From positions 157,556,955-157,620,954 of the forward strand of contig NC_091122.1 in NCBI RefSeq assembly GCF_040183065.1: DNA of 64,000 nt, read 5' to 3'. Within the stretch, counting starts at the first letter, position 1; each line of letters opens with the position of its first letter. This DNA is from Periplaneta americana. Lineage: Eukaryota; Arthropoda; Insecta; Blattodea; Blattidae. Below the pieces are notes generated by a model. The model was given only the letters and a program-made list of their open reading frames with translations, was not told the DNA's origin and did no database searches. A program made the translations under genes and the position numbers. This document shows, piece by piece, positions 31,570 to 42,504 of this stretch.

Positions 31570-31945
31570 GTGTTGAGGCTTATAAAGCAATTTATTAAAG
31601 CTCTTGATAAGGAATCGACAGCTTTCAAGTACCTTCAAAACTTGGTCCCTAAGCTGAGGCAAAGATCAAAGTCGGTGTCTTCGTCTGACCACAGATTAAG
31701 ACGATTATGTGGAGCAAGGAATTTCCAAAGATGCTCTCTAGGAAGGAGAAAGCAACTAGGAATAGTTTTGTTGGAGTTGTTCGTTTTCCTGGGTAATCAT
31801 AAGGCCGAAAATTGTGTGAAGTTTGTTGAGATTCTGGCAAAGAAGTCCCGCACAATGGGCTGCAGAATGTCCCTCAAAGTCCATAACCTGGATGATCACC
31901 GTTAACAATTCAAGGAGAATATGGAAGCATATCACTGGTCAACAA
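31570..31945 (+). pseudogene. Fragment of a multicopy arthropod protein family (MGCRMSLK)
   Basis: The frame shows FIKALDKESTAFKYLQNLVP, an FLGNHKAENCVKFVE segment and KSRTMGCRMSLKVHNLDDHR, then a stop. Downstream, QFKENMEAYH can be read past it. The order and motifs match a protein family I recall as multicopy in insect and spider assemblies and associated with transposons; I cannot name it securely. The minus-strand fragment at 32136-32625 belongs to the same family and points towards this one. The motif PKLRQRSK and preceding Lys-rich part are frameshifted relative to the expected family. Broken and incomplete. Confidence 0.5.
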
Positions 31946-32135
31946 AATTAAACACATTTTTTTGTTAAAAGATAAAGAATAAGTGATTCTTATTGCACTT
32001 TTCGTGCTGATTTCAGATCTGTTTTAAAAATGTTTCTATCACGCAAGGTTTTTGAGTAATTGTATATTAAATATACTTCAGACTTTTATAGTATTGTTTC
32101 CTTGTAACATTTTACCTAAAATCATATTTATTTAC

Positions 32136-32625
32136 CTAAAATGTGTGTGAAATAGGTTTTAGGCTATACTTCGCTTCAGAAACATCTCTTTTGGCTGTCC
32201 AGCAGTAGTCTGCCAGAATATTTGGGCTCCATTTTTCCTGATAGCGCCTTTCGATTTCAGAAATGTCCTGGTGAAAACGCTCCCCAGTTTGTCGCTCACT
32301 ACCCGAAGGTTTTGAGGAAAGAAAAATTAGATGAGAATCGAAAAAGTTATTTTGAGAGATATGACATCCCATGACGTTATAGTTCTGAATCAGTTCGCTG
32401 ACAAGTTCTCTGTAATCTTCTGATCTGTGGTTCCTAGAAAGTAACAGTCTGTTGAATGATCCTTAGGTTCTCGGCATATCATTGGAACTGGAAAAGGCAT
32501 ATGACGAGATCCTTTTAGCCAACCACGTAATAGAATCACATGGAGCACAACAGATTTCAGGGGCCCAGTTCCTGTCCTCGTCTATTTTGCAATCAAAAGA
32601 ACACTCGTAAGCTCTTTTAACTAGT
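32136..32625 (-). pseudogene. Second fragment of the same family, internally deleted
   Basis: From 32610 down, one frame has a Cys-rich segment (AYECSFDCKI, NWAPEICCAPCDSITWLAKR). A frameshift leads to IPMxxREPKDHSTDCYF-type sequence. A further frame then continues directly with YRELVSELIQNYNVMGC, SHLIFLSSKPSGSERQTGER, FHQDISEIERRYQEKWSPN and ADYCWTAKRDV to a stop. In the family these two blocks should be separated by a long middle region, so this copy lost its centre. The Cys pairs suggest a zinc-binding N-terminal part. Function unknown. Confidence 0.55.
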
Positions 32626-33362
32626 TTAGTAAAATTCAAAGTTAACTAATCACAAACGCAACAAAAATTGTTTATGCTATTTATAAAATATTTTGAGATA
32701 TGTTTCACTTTATGAGATATTTTTACCACACTTAAAATAAGGACAAAGAAAATGCAGGTTATGAAACTTCTTTCATGAGTGTAAGTTCCAACTCAACTGA
32801 GAATTAATTAACAATTAATATTAACTCTCACAGTCTTACGAGGAACAAAAATTATTTTTATGAATTCAGACTTCACAGGCAACAATGATCTAAAGTTATA
32901 GGTCAATTGTTAAAACAATAGAATGAAAATATGAAATATTTTCTCTCCATTAGCATGGGTTAAGGACTGTATATAGCAAAAAAATGAATCAATTTTTCTA
33001 AAATTACAAAAAAAAAAAAAAAAAAAAAAAAAAACGTGGGTTGTAGAAAAATTCTGACTTCATTTTTGGAATCAGCAGATGAAATTACACAAGAAACAGC
33101 AGAAATGACATTTAACAAAATCATTGTTGACCAGTGTATTCGGAGGAGCAAATACATTCTAATTTCGATTCGCTGTTGTTTTTCTGATTCAGTCGCTTAT
33201 TTTAAAGTCGAATGAAGTAACTGTATTTCAAAATATCATTATCCTGCTCACAAAACCGAAGTTTGAGATAAATAGTACATACTACCTATACTTTTCAGGC
33301 ATAAGCAGTTAGGAAATAACACTCATTAGCCAAGAACAAAAATCACGTTACATAGTATAATC
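32626..33362. other. Unassigned stretch
   Basis: AT-rich with an A-homopolymer at 33007-33034. No gene recognised. Confidence 0.35.
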
Positions 33363-34595
33363 CAGCGTTTCTCAAACTATGGTCCGCGGACCACCTGTGG
33401 TCCTCGAGTTCTGCTCTTTTGGCCCTTCAAAAAAGACAGAAAAAAATAAAATTCAAACGAATTGCGTATCACACTATACCTGAAAATCTCAGAGTTTGGA
33501 AATGACACATGACAATCGCCTTTCACTTTTTCTCCCAGTAATAATATTTTATGAAATTTCTTACCCTACCCGTCTACCCACTTCCCACTCTACTCTCGGC
33601 AACAAAAGAGAAATTTAAAGCACTATGAACGTGGAGTTTCCTGCACATCTGGCGCCGCGCCTGTGACCCAGCCAGGGACCATCCGATTTCATAACAGAGG
33701 ACCAAAGTACCGAACCTTTTCATGTATTGATGACTTTCTTAATAGTTTTGCCGACACCCAGTATGCACATTGAAATGGGCACGTACTGTACGTCGTACAC
33801 CAATCATAGGACGTGCCAAATTGCATCTTTACTTGTTGAAAATCGGGCATGTTTCTGCATTAATTTTTTTTATTTGTTTTTCCAGATGACTATATAAGAA
33901 ATATTACACTCTGCCAATTTTAAAATCCGACAGTTTTACTTTTTGCACTTGCATGTTTCGTCTCTAACTTAAGTGTCGTTTCAATTTCGCGGGTTTCATA
34001 CACTCGTTTGAAAGCACTTCGTAACAAACAACGCACCGAGGTTTTGGTTCACTCTCATTGCCACACCAAATAATTCAAGTTCTTAGTAACTCTTGTCATA
34101 TTTACGAAAGTATTTTTTCTACCATTAGGACTAGATATTCCTTTAATGACACTATAATCACTGATATTAATATATTTCTTCACACACAGCTTCTGAACTA
34201 TTAGCACTACCTAAGTGAAGCGTATCATGTTCCTTACTTTTCAAACATCCGGATCGAAGCCAGTTTTCCATTATTTATAATGGGCACTATTTAACAGAGA
34301 CATGGACAACTACTAGCGTGTACCACATAAGAAGGATTTCAAACAACTAACTGATAACAGGCAATCGATGAATCAACAATGCACAGAATTTGTTATAAGT
34401 TACTTGTGACTGGCTACAAAAATATAATTAGGAAAGTAATTAATTAACTCTATTTTAAAATATCTGTATACTGGTATTAAAATATGCTATAAAAATGATA
34501 AATTTGCTTTCGAAGGGAAAAAGAGTAAGGTGGTCCGCGGAATTGTTCTGACTTAAAAAAGTGGTCCCCACTTCAAAAAAGTATGAGAAACACTG
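33363..34595 (-). mobile_element. hAT-type relic, copy 2 (reverse of 13175-14433)
   Basis: Starts CAGCGTTTCTCAAACTATGG and ends GTATGAGAAACACTG. GGTCCGCGGACCACC lies just inside. Collinear, base by base with indels, with the reverse complement of copy 1, including the BED-finger coding part at about 33905-34200, where the frame is broken by indels. The flanks (GTATAATC, GCAATCCA) do not form a clear 8 bp duplication. Non-autonomous or deleted form. Confidence 0.8.
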
Positions 34596-34653
34596 GCAAT
34601 CCAATGTCAGAAAGTCTGTCGCTTAACAGTAAACTCTACGTAATAATAATAAC

Positions 34654-34696
<43 letters not shown>

Positions 34697-34984
34697 TATT
34701 TAAACTGGCAGAGTTAAGGCCATACGGCCTTCTCTAACACTCTACCAGGAGTAAAACTGCGTTACAAAAAATACTACAAATTTACAAAGTGCACTACAAT
34801 TTTACACACAAAACTGAATAAGATAATAATAATAATAAAATGTAAACAACAAGTAAGTAGAAATCAGACATAATATATAACATACAGAAAGAAAGAAAAA
34901 AGCATCAGTAATAAAATATGAACAGCAGGCCAAAATAAATGAGACATGCAAAATATAAAGTATAAAAAAATAAGACAATTATTG

Positions 34985-34990
34985 ATGATG

Positions 34991-35068
<78 letters not shown>
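34985..35068. repeat. (TAA)n microsatellite inside LINE 3' UTR
   Basis: About 27 TAA units with GTA and CTA interruptions. Poly-Ile/Leu frames here are artefacts. Confidence 0.9.
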
Positions 35069-35070
<2 letters not shown>

Positions 35071-35297
35071 AATAGTAATAATAAAATAGTGCAATACAAA
35101 GCATAGCCTACAATGAATACAACATTTTTAAGTACACACAGTAAGGAATATTATGATTATAATATAGCTCAACTTATCACATTATAGATAGGCCTATACC
35201 ATTATCGGAAAATATGGAAACAAAAATATAAAATAAGTTAAATGCCACTGGAACATAAAAAAATGTGAATACGTGGAAGCATGCAATACAACACTTG

Positions 35298-35765
35298 TCA
35301 TAATGGTAAGTTAGTTTGGCAACTCGTCATATGATAATTTTCTAACTTGGATTTGAAAGATTTCAATGTTCGGCAGCCCTTGACTTCAGGTGGCAGAGAG
35401 TTCCAGTGACGAGAGATAGCAACAGTGAAAGATGAGGAATACAGAGATGATGTGTGAAGTGGAATTTCTAGCGTGTTATCGCGTTGTGATCGAGTATTAA
35501 TATTATGATAGCGAGCGAGAGAGAGTATGAAAACGAGCGAATAAATAATAGGGGGATGAAGTGTGCATAATTCGATAGAAGAGATAAAGTGATTGCAGAT
35601 TTCTCCTCTCATATAACCTAAGCCATGATAACTTCTCGACTTATCAACTTTTAAGAAGGGACATACAGCAGCCCATGTTTCAAAAGCACTGTATAACTCA
35701 TGACATATTAATTTATGGTCCTATAACTCTTCCGATGGTCCACAATTAGAGATCCCCAAGCAGTA
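35298..35765 (-). pseudogene. Jockey-like RT (family C), C-terminal relic
   Basis: An open run of 104 codons (35612-35298) reads FISSIELCTLHPPIIYSLVF, then HTSSLYSSSFTVAISRHWNS, LPPEVKGCRTLKSFKSKLEN and a stop. Upstream, in-frame sequence such as AFETWAAVCPFLKVDKSRSY is still readable to about 35730. The HWNSLPPEV...FKSKLE ending is the usual C-terminus of insect Jockey/CR1-like polyproteins. 5'-truncated; no catalytic motif. Confidence 0.75.
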
Positions 35766-35804
35766 TTCTTATCAACCAGATCTGCTACCTTTATGCAGCA
35801 GATT

Positions 35805-36880
35805 GTATGTATTTATTCACACTGCAATGGGTATATACCCGGTGGCAGTGGTAACTAATTACACTCAATAATGACAATAATAAACTTATTAATTAAAAAT
35901 ACAATTAATAATAATACTAATAACTAATACTAACAATAATTAATAATAATAATTAATAATAATAATAATAACTACAACAGGGAATATCCTAAATTAAATG
36001 AAACGATCACTTAAAATAACATTTGAAATAAATCTAATTTGTATCTTAAAACTAAGATCGAACTAAAACCCACGAGTATGATATGTTCATATCTGCACAA
36101 GTACCTTTAAACATTGCACTCATTTCGCTGTCAACTTACTCACTGCACTGGAACTACGACACATTTCACTGATTCTATCCTGATTTCACTAACACTTCAA
36201 AAACATTTCACTGTTCAAATACTTTGCACTGCCACTATAAACTATAAAGCTTCACTGGCAGGAACACGTTTCACTTACACAACACACTTCACTGACACAA
36301 CATAATTCTTCACTGATACAACACTTCAATAACAACATATCACTTACACCCTTTAAGTACTGTGAATAATTACCGTCTATTAGTAAGGTCCTTAAGCCTA
36401 TTTTTAAATACATTTTTGGTTGTTGGTAAAGCCTTTAGTAAGTCTGCAGGTAAAGCATTCCAGTCCCTGATAGTACGATTGAGAAAAGAAAACTTTCCAG
36501 TTTCCGTCCTCTGCCTGCTTTCCCTCAATTTATATGAGTGGTCGTTCCTTGAAGAGTAATTTGGCGGCTGCAACCTATTTTTTATTTCTCTCCAGGCAGG
36601 CTCACCTCTGTATGTTTTGAACATTGCGCATAATCGAATTCGCGTTCTCCTGTCCGTGAGTGTGTCCCATTTTAATGGTGAATTTTTCCGACAACACTTG
36701 AGAGCCCATTTTTGAATCTTTTCCAATGTCTTAATATGTTCTAATCTGTAAGGATCCCAACATGCAGTACCATATTCCATTACTGGACGTACTAGTGATT
36801 TATATGCAATCTCTTTGGATTTATCAGAACCTTTTCTTAGTAATGGAAATAGAACAGATGGATCAAGAGAGAGATAACAA
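35805..36880 (-). mobile_element. LINE family D copy, 5'-truncated
   Basis: RT relic followed on the minus strand by ~560 bp of UTR in which CACTGA/AGTGAA motifs recur (36100-36330), an AAT-rich microsatellite (35870-35990), and an end GGTATATACCCATTGCAGTG then TGAATAAATACATAC. The exact end is inferred from that tail. Confidence 0.55.
36370..36875 (-). pseudogene. RT family D C-terminal frame, 136+ codons open
   Basis: From 36780 the frame is MEYGTACWDPYRLEHIKTLE, a KWALKCCRKNSPLKWDTL segment, RRTRIRLCAMFKTYRGEPAW, an HSYKLRESRQRTETGKFSF segment, NRTIRDWNALPADLLKALPT and a final FKNRLKDLTNRR before the stop. In-frame coding extends upstream to about 36875 (KEIAYKSLVRPV). YGTACWDP and RTIRDWNALP are the typical thumb and C-terminal signatures of CR1/Jockey-like RTs. 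Uninterrupted, so probably young, but lacking the catalytic region. Confidence 0.8.
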
Positions 36881-37139
36881 CGCAGTACTGCTGATGCGTG
36901 GTGATCTTGTCAAAAGTCAAGGCCGATGATGCTTGTGCATTCCTCCATCGACCTGCCTACTTCCGTGTTGGAAGCTGTGAGATGCAGTGAACTGCGTAAT
37001 AGGGCGGGACGGACTAGACTTGCATTTGGTAACGTGCACATACTGCCAGCCATTTCAAATGCAGTGGCACATCCAACTACGTGTTGGGGACTTTCTAAGC
37101 ATTTAACTGGTGTCAGATGAACTCATTATCGTACTTTTT
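36881..37139. other. Unassigned stretch
   Basis: GC-richer than average around 36940-37090. No family recognised. Confidence 0.3.
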
Positions 37140-37345
37140 GAAGTCTGTCGTTAACTGTCAACTGCAAAAGTCCTCCGCTGTGCAGCAACGATTAGCATTC
37201 TGAAACGAGCGGAACCGGGTTCAAATCTAGATTGGGACGAGTCACCTGGTTGAGGTTTTTTTCCAAGGTTTTCTCTCTACCAATTGTAGCAGAATTGCTG
37301 GGTAACTTCTGACATTGGACCGCGAACTTATTTTTCCATCATAAT
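37140..37345 (+). mobile_element. Decayed SINE (type A-like)
   Basis: Degraded head with the B-box remnant GGGTTCAAATC, then GAGTCACCTGGTTGAGGTTT and AAGGTTTTCTCTC. The 3' end is not recognisable. Confidence 0.55.
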
Positions 37346-37581
37346 TACACTCCCCTCTTTCATCATATCCGTTTCCTTCCCATATTTCGGGTTTACGTTT
37401 GATGTATAGTCGCCTGCGAGCCGCCATCGAAATTGGACCCAGGAAAAGAGAACAACGAGGGAGAAATAAAAGTGGAAAATATTGATGTAATAGATATAAA
37501 TGAATTAGAAATGGCTCTGAAAACTGTTAAGAACAGGAAAGCAACGGGATTAGATAATATGAATATGGAGTTAATAAAATA

Positions 37582-37588
37582 TAGGCTA
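37582..37588. other. TAGGCTA micro-insertion breaking RT family B
   Basis: AAATATAGGCTAGTGG: dropping GGCTA leaves AAATATAGTGG and restores an RT-like frame down to the NRCW segment; with it the frame ends at 37624. Confidence 0.75.
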
Positions 37589-37802
37589 GTGGAATATTGT
37601 GTAAATTACGAATACTACACTTAATTAATAGATGTTGGCAGAACTATGAGATTCCAAATACCTGGAAAACAGCAATTGTAAAGAATATAATTGAAAGAGG
37701 AGACTGGGGGAATTGTGAAAACTATAGAGGGATTAGCTTGATGAATACTGCTTATAGCTAAGATATATACGAAAATGATAAATAATAGAATGAGAAATAT
37801 AA

Positions 37803-38106
37803 AAAAGGTAGGCCTAAAGGTATCCCCGTAACATGCCATGAAGGCACTTGGGGGGGGGGATGGAGGTAGAGCCCCATGCTTTCAATGACCTCGGCACTAG
37901 AATGAAGTGGTGTGGTCGGCACCACGCTCTGACCGCCTTTTACCCCCGGGAAAGACCCGGTACTCAATTTTATAGGAGGCTGAGTGAACCTCGGGGCCGT
38001 TCTGAAAGTTTGACAACCAGAAAAAATCCTGTGACCATCTGGGATCGAACCCCGGACCTTCCAGTCCGTATCCAGCTGCTCTACCAACTGAGCTACCTGG
38101 CCGCCG
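37803..38106 (-). mobile_element. SINE type C, full length, inserted in RT family B
   Basis: Target duplication AATGAGAAATATAA (37789-37802) and AATGAGAAACATAA (38107-38120), one mismatch in 14. Minus-strand head: GGCGGCCAGGTAGCTCAGTT (A box), GGTTCGATCCC (B box). Body: TTTCCCGGGGGTAAAAGGCG and a run of G/C near 37850. The end is TACCTTTTTT. A plus-strand fragment of the same family lies at 49905-49990. Confidence 0.85.
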
Positions 38107-38205
38107 AATGAGAAACATAACAGAAGTAATACTAAATGAAAATCAAAGTGGATTTAGAAAGGGAAGGTCGTGTGTAGACAATGTATTATTACGCTGAAAC
38201 AACTC

Positions 38206-38385
38206 ATAGAGAAGAGAAGAGAAGAGAAGAGAAGAGAAGAGAAGAGAAGAGAAGAGAAGAGAAGAGAAGAGAAGAGAAGAGAAGAGAGAAGAGAAGAGAG
38301 AAGAGAAGAGAAGAGAAGAGAAGAGAAGAGAAGAGAAGAGAAGAGAAGAGAAGAGAAGAGAAGAGAAGAGAAGAGAAGAGAACTT
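38206..38385. repeat. (GAGAA)n microsatellite within RT coding sequence
   Basis: About 35 units replace the position where the RT reads LIEKRRE, just before the NLETHIGFIDLD segment. The first units continue the RT reading frame as EKRREEKRR, which shows where the expansion began. Confidence 0.9.
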
Positions 38386-38599
38386 AGAAACTCATATAGG
38401 ATTTATAGATTTGGATAAGGCCTTCGATCGAGTTAAAACACAAAAATTATGGGAAATATTACTAATGAAAGGATACCCACTGTGCCTTGTTGAAACAATA
38501 AAGAAATTATATGAAGATACAAATATAATTAGACACCGGATTCAGATACAATTAAAACAAACACTGGGTTACGATAAGGGTGCAGTTTATCGCCCACTT

Positions 38600-38605
<6 letters not shown>

Positions 38606-38662
<57 letters not shown>
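38606..38662. repeat. (TA)n microsatellite within RT coding sequence
   Basis: About 27 TA units at the position where RTs of this type have an IYIDD segment. The frame still reads IYIYIY into DDILSKWK. Confidence 0.9.
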
Positions 38663-38665
<3 letters not shown>

Positions 38666-39451
38666 GACATTTTAAGTAAATGGAAAGTTTTAGTGAATTC
38701 AGGAATAAGAGTACGGTAGGTAATAAATTATATATAAATAATCTTTTGTTTGCAGATGATTTAATCATAATGCAGAAAAATGAAGGTGACTTACAGAAAT
38801 CTTTATATGAATTAAATAAAATATGTAAATTATATGATCTAAAGATATCAGTAAAAAAACAAAGACAATGGCATTTAGAGGAAAATATCCAGTGAGATCC
38901 AAAATTATTTTAGAAAATCAAGGTATAGAACAGGTGTCTAGTTTCAAATATTTGGGCTGTGATATTAGTTACAATATGGAAAGAGATATTGATTCTAAAA
39001 TAAATAAATTTCAGACGGTATGTGGAACAATACAGAGAACGTTCAAAAATAAAGTTAGAAAAGAAACAAAAGTAAAAATGTATAAAGTTAAGGTAATTCC
39101 CACAATATTTTATGGATGTGAAACTTGGGCTCCAACGAAAAAACAGAAAGACAGAATACAAACGGAGGAGATGAGGTTCCTCAGAGAAGTTAAAGGGTGT
39201 ACAAAACTTGATATAATTAGAAATGAGGATATAAAAGAAGAATTAAAAGTACAGCCTTTATTGGATAAAGTCACGAATTGAATTATAGACAAAAGTGGAT
39301 TGAACACATGAATGGAATGAGTAAGGAGAGATATCCATTGTTAGCAAGAAATTATCAAGCAAGAGGAAGGCGTGACGTCGGGAGACCTAGAAAACGTTGG
39401 GCTGATGAATTATGAAGTCGGAACGGGCAATTGCCTAATCCTTGGAGTGAC

Positions 39452-39510
39452 GACGACGATGATGATGATGATGATGATGATGATTGATGATGATGATGAT
39501 GATGATGGTA
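39452..39510 (+). repeat. (GAT)n tail of RT family B
   Basis: GACGACGACGATGATGATGA and so on directly after the RT C-terminus, with a TTGAT interruption. It matches the (GAT)n tail next to the family B copy at 1987-2024. Confidence 0.8.
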
Positions 39511-39544
39511 TATGGTCATTAGTTGCTGGTAGTAGTGCTACATA

Positions 39545-40620
39545 CCGTAACTCGTGAGACCGAGGTTGAAGGACATGGATTTTTAATCAAACCTTTATTT
39601 ACTCCGACTCCTCTACATACGATCGGAACTTGTAACGGGTATTGAATTACTATGTACATTCGGTACGTGAACTCGTAGCCTCAAGGTCATCCGTCTCACT
39701 TCATTCATATCGTCTCGATAACATACCTTTTCTGAATCCTTTGTAGTAATTCTATAAGTAGCCTTTCTGATCAACAAATCACTTACAGTCATTCTGGGCG
39801 ATCTCGACATTTGGGAGATCGCGACACTTTTAAGGGGACACCCACTAAAAATGACAACTTTTTTCCTAATATTTTCTCAACAAAATTTTGAAAGCATGTT
39901 TACTGTGTAAAGGATTAACAAAATCCAAATTTGTAACTCCCAAATGTTTTTGGATTTTGATGTTTTATATTTTTTTAATTAGAGATATTTTCAAGCCCAA
40001 GTTTTTAGTAGAAGATCTCAATTTTTAACTTCCGTTTTTTGGCTACATTCACAAAACATAGAGAAACATTTCTATGCATTCATTTGATTAAATCTCATTT
40101 ATTCGCTTTCAAAATTCTTTTTGAAATTTTGAAAATGTTGTTTTTTATATAATTCATGGAAAAACATTAATAAAATAAACTAGCAGCATTTCTTACAAAA
40201 TAAATGCATAGAAATACAGATATCTCATAAATATATACTTGCAGTAAAAATTTCATCCGGACTGATTATTTGGCATAAAAAAGTTGGTGTTGAATCAAGA
40301 AAAATAAACTTACGGAAAAATGGATTTGAAAGTAAAACGAATATTTATGTAACACATATCTACTCGTATTAAAGTTCTCCTCCGATATATTCACCTAGTA
40401 ACTTCAGGGAGCCAACTTTAAAACAAAAGTTACTCGATTTGTAATAAAAAATTTGTAAAAAAGAATCCTTAATGAAAAAATAATCTTGACAGCTCTTCTT
40501 CCTGAATTAAAAAAATTTTGAACATATTAATTGAACTAAATGCATTTGGAGTATGAAAATATACATTGTAAAGAAGTGAAATAACCAATAAAAATATTTT
40601 GGAAAATTTTCATGTTTTTC
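39545..40620. other. Unassigned stretch
   Basis: AAGGGGACACCCACTAAAA at about 39832 looks like a terminus of some repeat, but no partner was found. No gene recognised. Confidence 0.3.
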
Positions 40621-40624
40621 AGTG

Positions 40625-40824
40625 GCGTCTCCAGAACATGAATTTTACCAGCAATCGAAAAGTAATGGGAATAAATTTGAATAAGGAACAAAAAAAAAGC
40701 TTCCTTCCCAGGCAGGATTCGAACCACGAAAGTCTTAGTTACCAGTCTATCGTGATCTGGAGTAAACAAGGCTCTGAAATCAGCTACAAGGGTCGGTCCG
40801 GTTTTTTTTTTTTCCACTACTGTA
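40625..40824 (-). mobile_element. Partial copy of the TAGTGGCAAAA MITE with tRNA-like segment
   Basis: Shares GTAATGGGAATAAATTTGAA, GGCAGGATTCGAACCACGAA and the right end CCACTACTGTA with the complete copy 53877-54265. Minus-strand TTCGTGGTTCGAATCCTGCC is a B-box-like T-arm. The left TIR is missing. Confidence 0.6.
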
Positions 40825-41529
40825 CATAATCCGGAATAGTCCAACCACTTCTATCTAACGATGCTATAGGCACACTTCTGATTTTCGTCACTGACACAAA
40901 CATAACCTTTAGGAGCAACGCACTGGAGCTTGAGTTTAGTTTCCTGTATTTCACATTGCCTGTAGTATACAATGGGAATTCGATCTACTATAATCCAGAA
41001 TGATGATTATTATAATGCTACAGAATACCGGTAGAAAAACGCAAGTATTCTTCGAAAGCCTGCCTCAAATACCTCGCGTCATTGGTTTAGCGGCGCGCCA
41101 TGGAGTTCGGAATGTCTGTCTTCTTAAGATCTACAGCTAGTGATAAGTGAAAGGAAATTTACCTTTTTTCAAAGCAATATCCCCATTGTTTGTATATAAA
41201 AGGGAAGAAAAGGAATTGTTTCATGTTTTTTCCCCTGAAATTCACAGCAATTTCATGGTCTGGGAATGTGTGACAAAATTCATTATATCTACAAGACAGA
41301 CATATGGAAAAAAATCTGTGTTTTTGTGAAAGTCTCGAAATCGATTATTCTGCAACGCAACACTTTCTCATCTGTGCGATTATCTCGCGCCGATGAAAGT
41401 GATAATAACTAGACCGTATTTCGGCGAGAAATATCCAGGATTCACCACAAATTGTACAAGTTCTCGCTGCGATTTGAGAATGTGTCTCCGGCATGAAAAT
41501 CTGACATTGCAATCGTTCGGTTATTATTT
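40825..41529. other. Unassigned stretch
   Basis: Two short open frames (41147-41329, 41393-41620) lack recognised domains; the second runs into the SINE. Confidence 0.3.
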
Positions 41530-41785
41530 TTTTCTTTGTTATTTAACGACGCTATATCAATTACTGGGTTACTTAGAGTCGATGGAATTGGTGATAGAGA
41601 GATTGTATTTGGCGAGATGAAACCGAGGATTCGCTATAGATTACCTGACATTCGCCTTAAGTTCGAGGAAAATCTCGGAAAAAGCCCAACCAGGTAATCA
41701 GCCCAAGTGGGAATAGAACTCACGAGCGAGAGCAACTCCGGATCGGTAGGCGGACGCCTCAGCCGACTGAGTTACGCCGGTGCTG
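41530..41785 (-). mobile_element. SINE type D copy
   Basis: Minus strand: CACCGGCGTAACTCAGTCGG (A box), GTGAGTTCTATTCCCAC (decayed B box), GGGCTGATTACCTGGTTGGG, and the 3' end ATATAGCGTCGTTAAATAAC. Same plan as 26570-26812. Confidence 0.7.
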
Positions 41786-42504
41786 TTCGGTTAATATACA
41801 GTAACAGTGTAGCATGGAGTTCCGCACGTCTAGGTCTTCTGTTCGTCCAAGCAGGTCCAAGTAATCTTAAAGCATTATGTAGCTAGTGATGGTAGGTACT
41901 GATAATGTTACTCTACTATTGGAAGTGGGGATTCGAAGCAGGGCCGCCTGCGTATCAGGCTACTAGTCTAGATCTCTCAGGGTGCTCTGCATAGACATTT
42001 CGCTAGCCCGCGCTACGAGCGTGCTAAACTAGCCCTGGTTATCGACTGGTTACTTGTACGGGATTCATATTATATCATATCGCTAAAACTGGTTTATGAA
42101 AACGAAAAACTTTAGTTCGCTGATCATCCACCGGAAGTCCGCGCTAAGAATATCTATGAATACGGCCCTCAGCGATTCAGGGACTAGTGGTTGTAAAGTA
42201 AAGGGAAGAGTCCTTTTTCGAGGAAATGTCACAGTTGTTTATGTAGAGAGAAAAAAAATGAAATTGTTGAATAGTTTTTTCTGTCTAAAAATCATGGCAA
42301 CTTAAATTTATAAAATTTACAATACAGAGATGTTGAAACCGTGCATCTTCATGTAAGTTCTGAAATCGGTTTTTCAGTATCAGCAATTTTTTGGTATTAC
42401 TTTGAGTAAAAGAAGTCATTAGAAAGGCTCAATGAACGGAAACAGACTAGCACTTCGAAACAGTCGAAGGGTTCAAGCCGCTAAGTTGAGAAAGAGTAGG
42501 GTTA
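41786..42504. other. Unassigned stretch
   Basis: No recognised family. Confidence 0.3.

Larger units (their letters stand above)
34640..35765 (-). mobile_element. LINE family C copy with complete 3' end
   Basis: Minus strand: RT relic (35765-35298), AT-rich UTR with an internal TTA microsatellite (35068-34985), then AGAAGGCCGTATGGCCTTAA and CTCTGCCAG, and an (ATT)n tail at 34694-34642. This is the best example linking the family C RT to the hairpin terminus. Confidence 0.75.
37425..39430 (+). pseudogene. RT family B, long copy with catalytic region
   Basis: A LINE RT in pieces. Segments in order: ALKTVKNRKATGLDNMNMEL (37500-37570); after skipping GGCTA at 37584-37588, the frame continues to NRCW and then NYRGISLMNT (37720-37745). 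A SINE follows (37803-38106), then NQSGFRKGRSCVDN, a GAGAA microsatellite, and GFIDLDKAFDRVKTQKLWEI (motif A with the catalytic Asp, about 38400). A TA microsatellite precedes DDILSKWK. Then come LLFADDLIIMQKNEGDLQKS (FADD catalytic motif, about 38745), FKYLGCDISYNMERDIDSKI, FYGCETWAPTKKQKDRIQTE and RGRRDVGRPRKRWADEL. A (GAT)n tail follows. Clearly dead; related to 2030-2615. Confidence 0.85.

Noticed and set aside
34864..35099. Poly-Ile/poly-Leu frames
   Set aside because: Translation of the (TAA)n microsatellite in a LINE 3' UTR.
39832..40620. Possible DNA transposon starting AAGGGGACACCCACT
   Set aside because: No mirrored end, target duplication or coding remnant was found.
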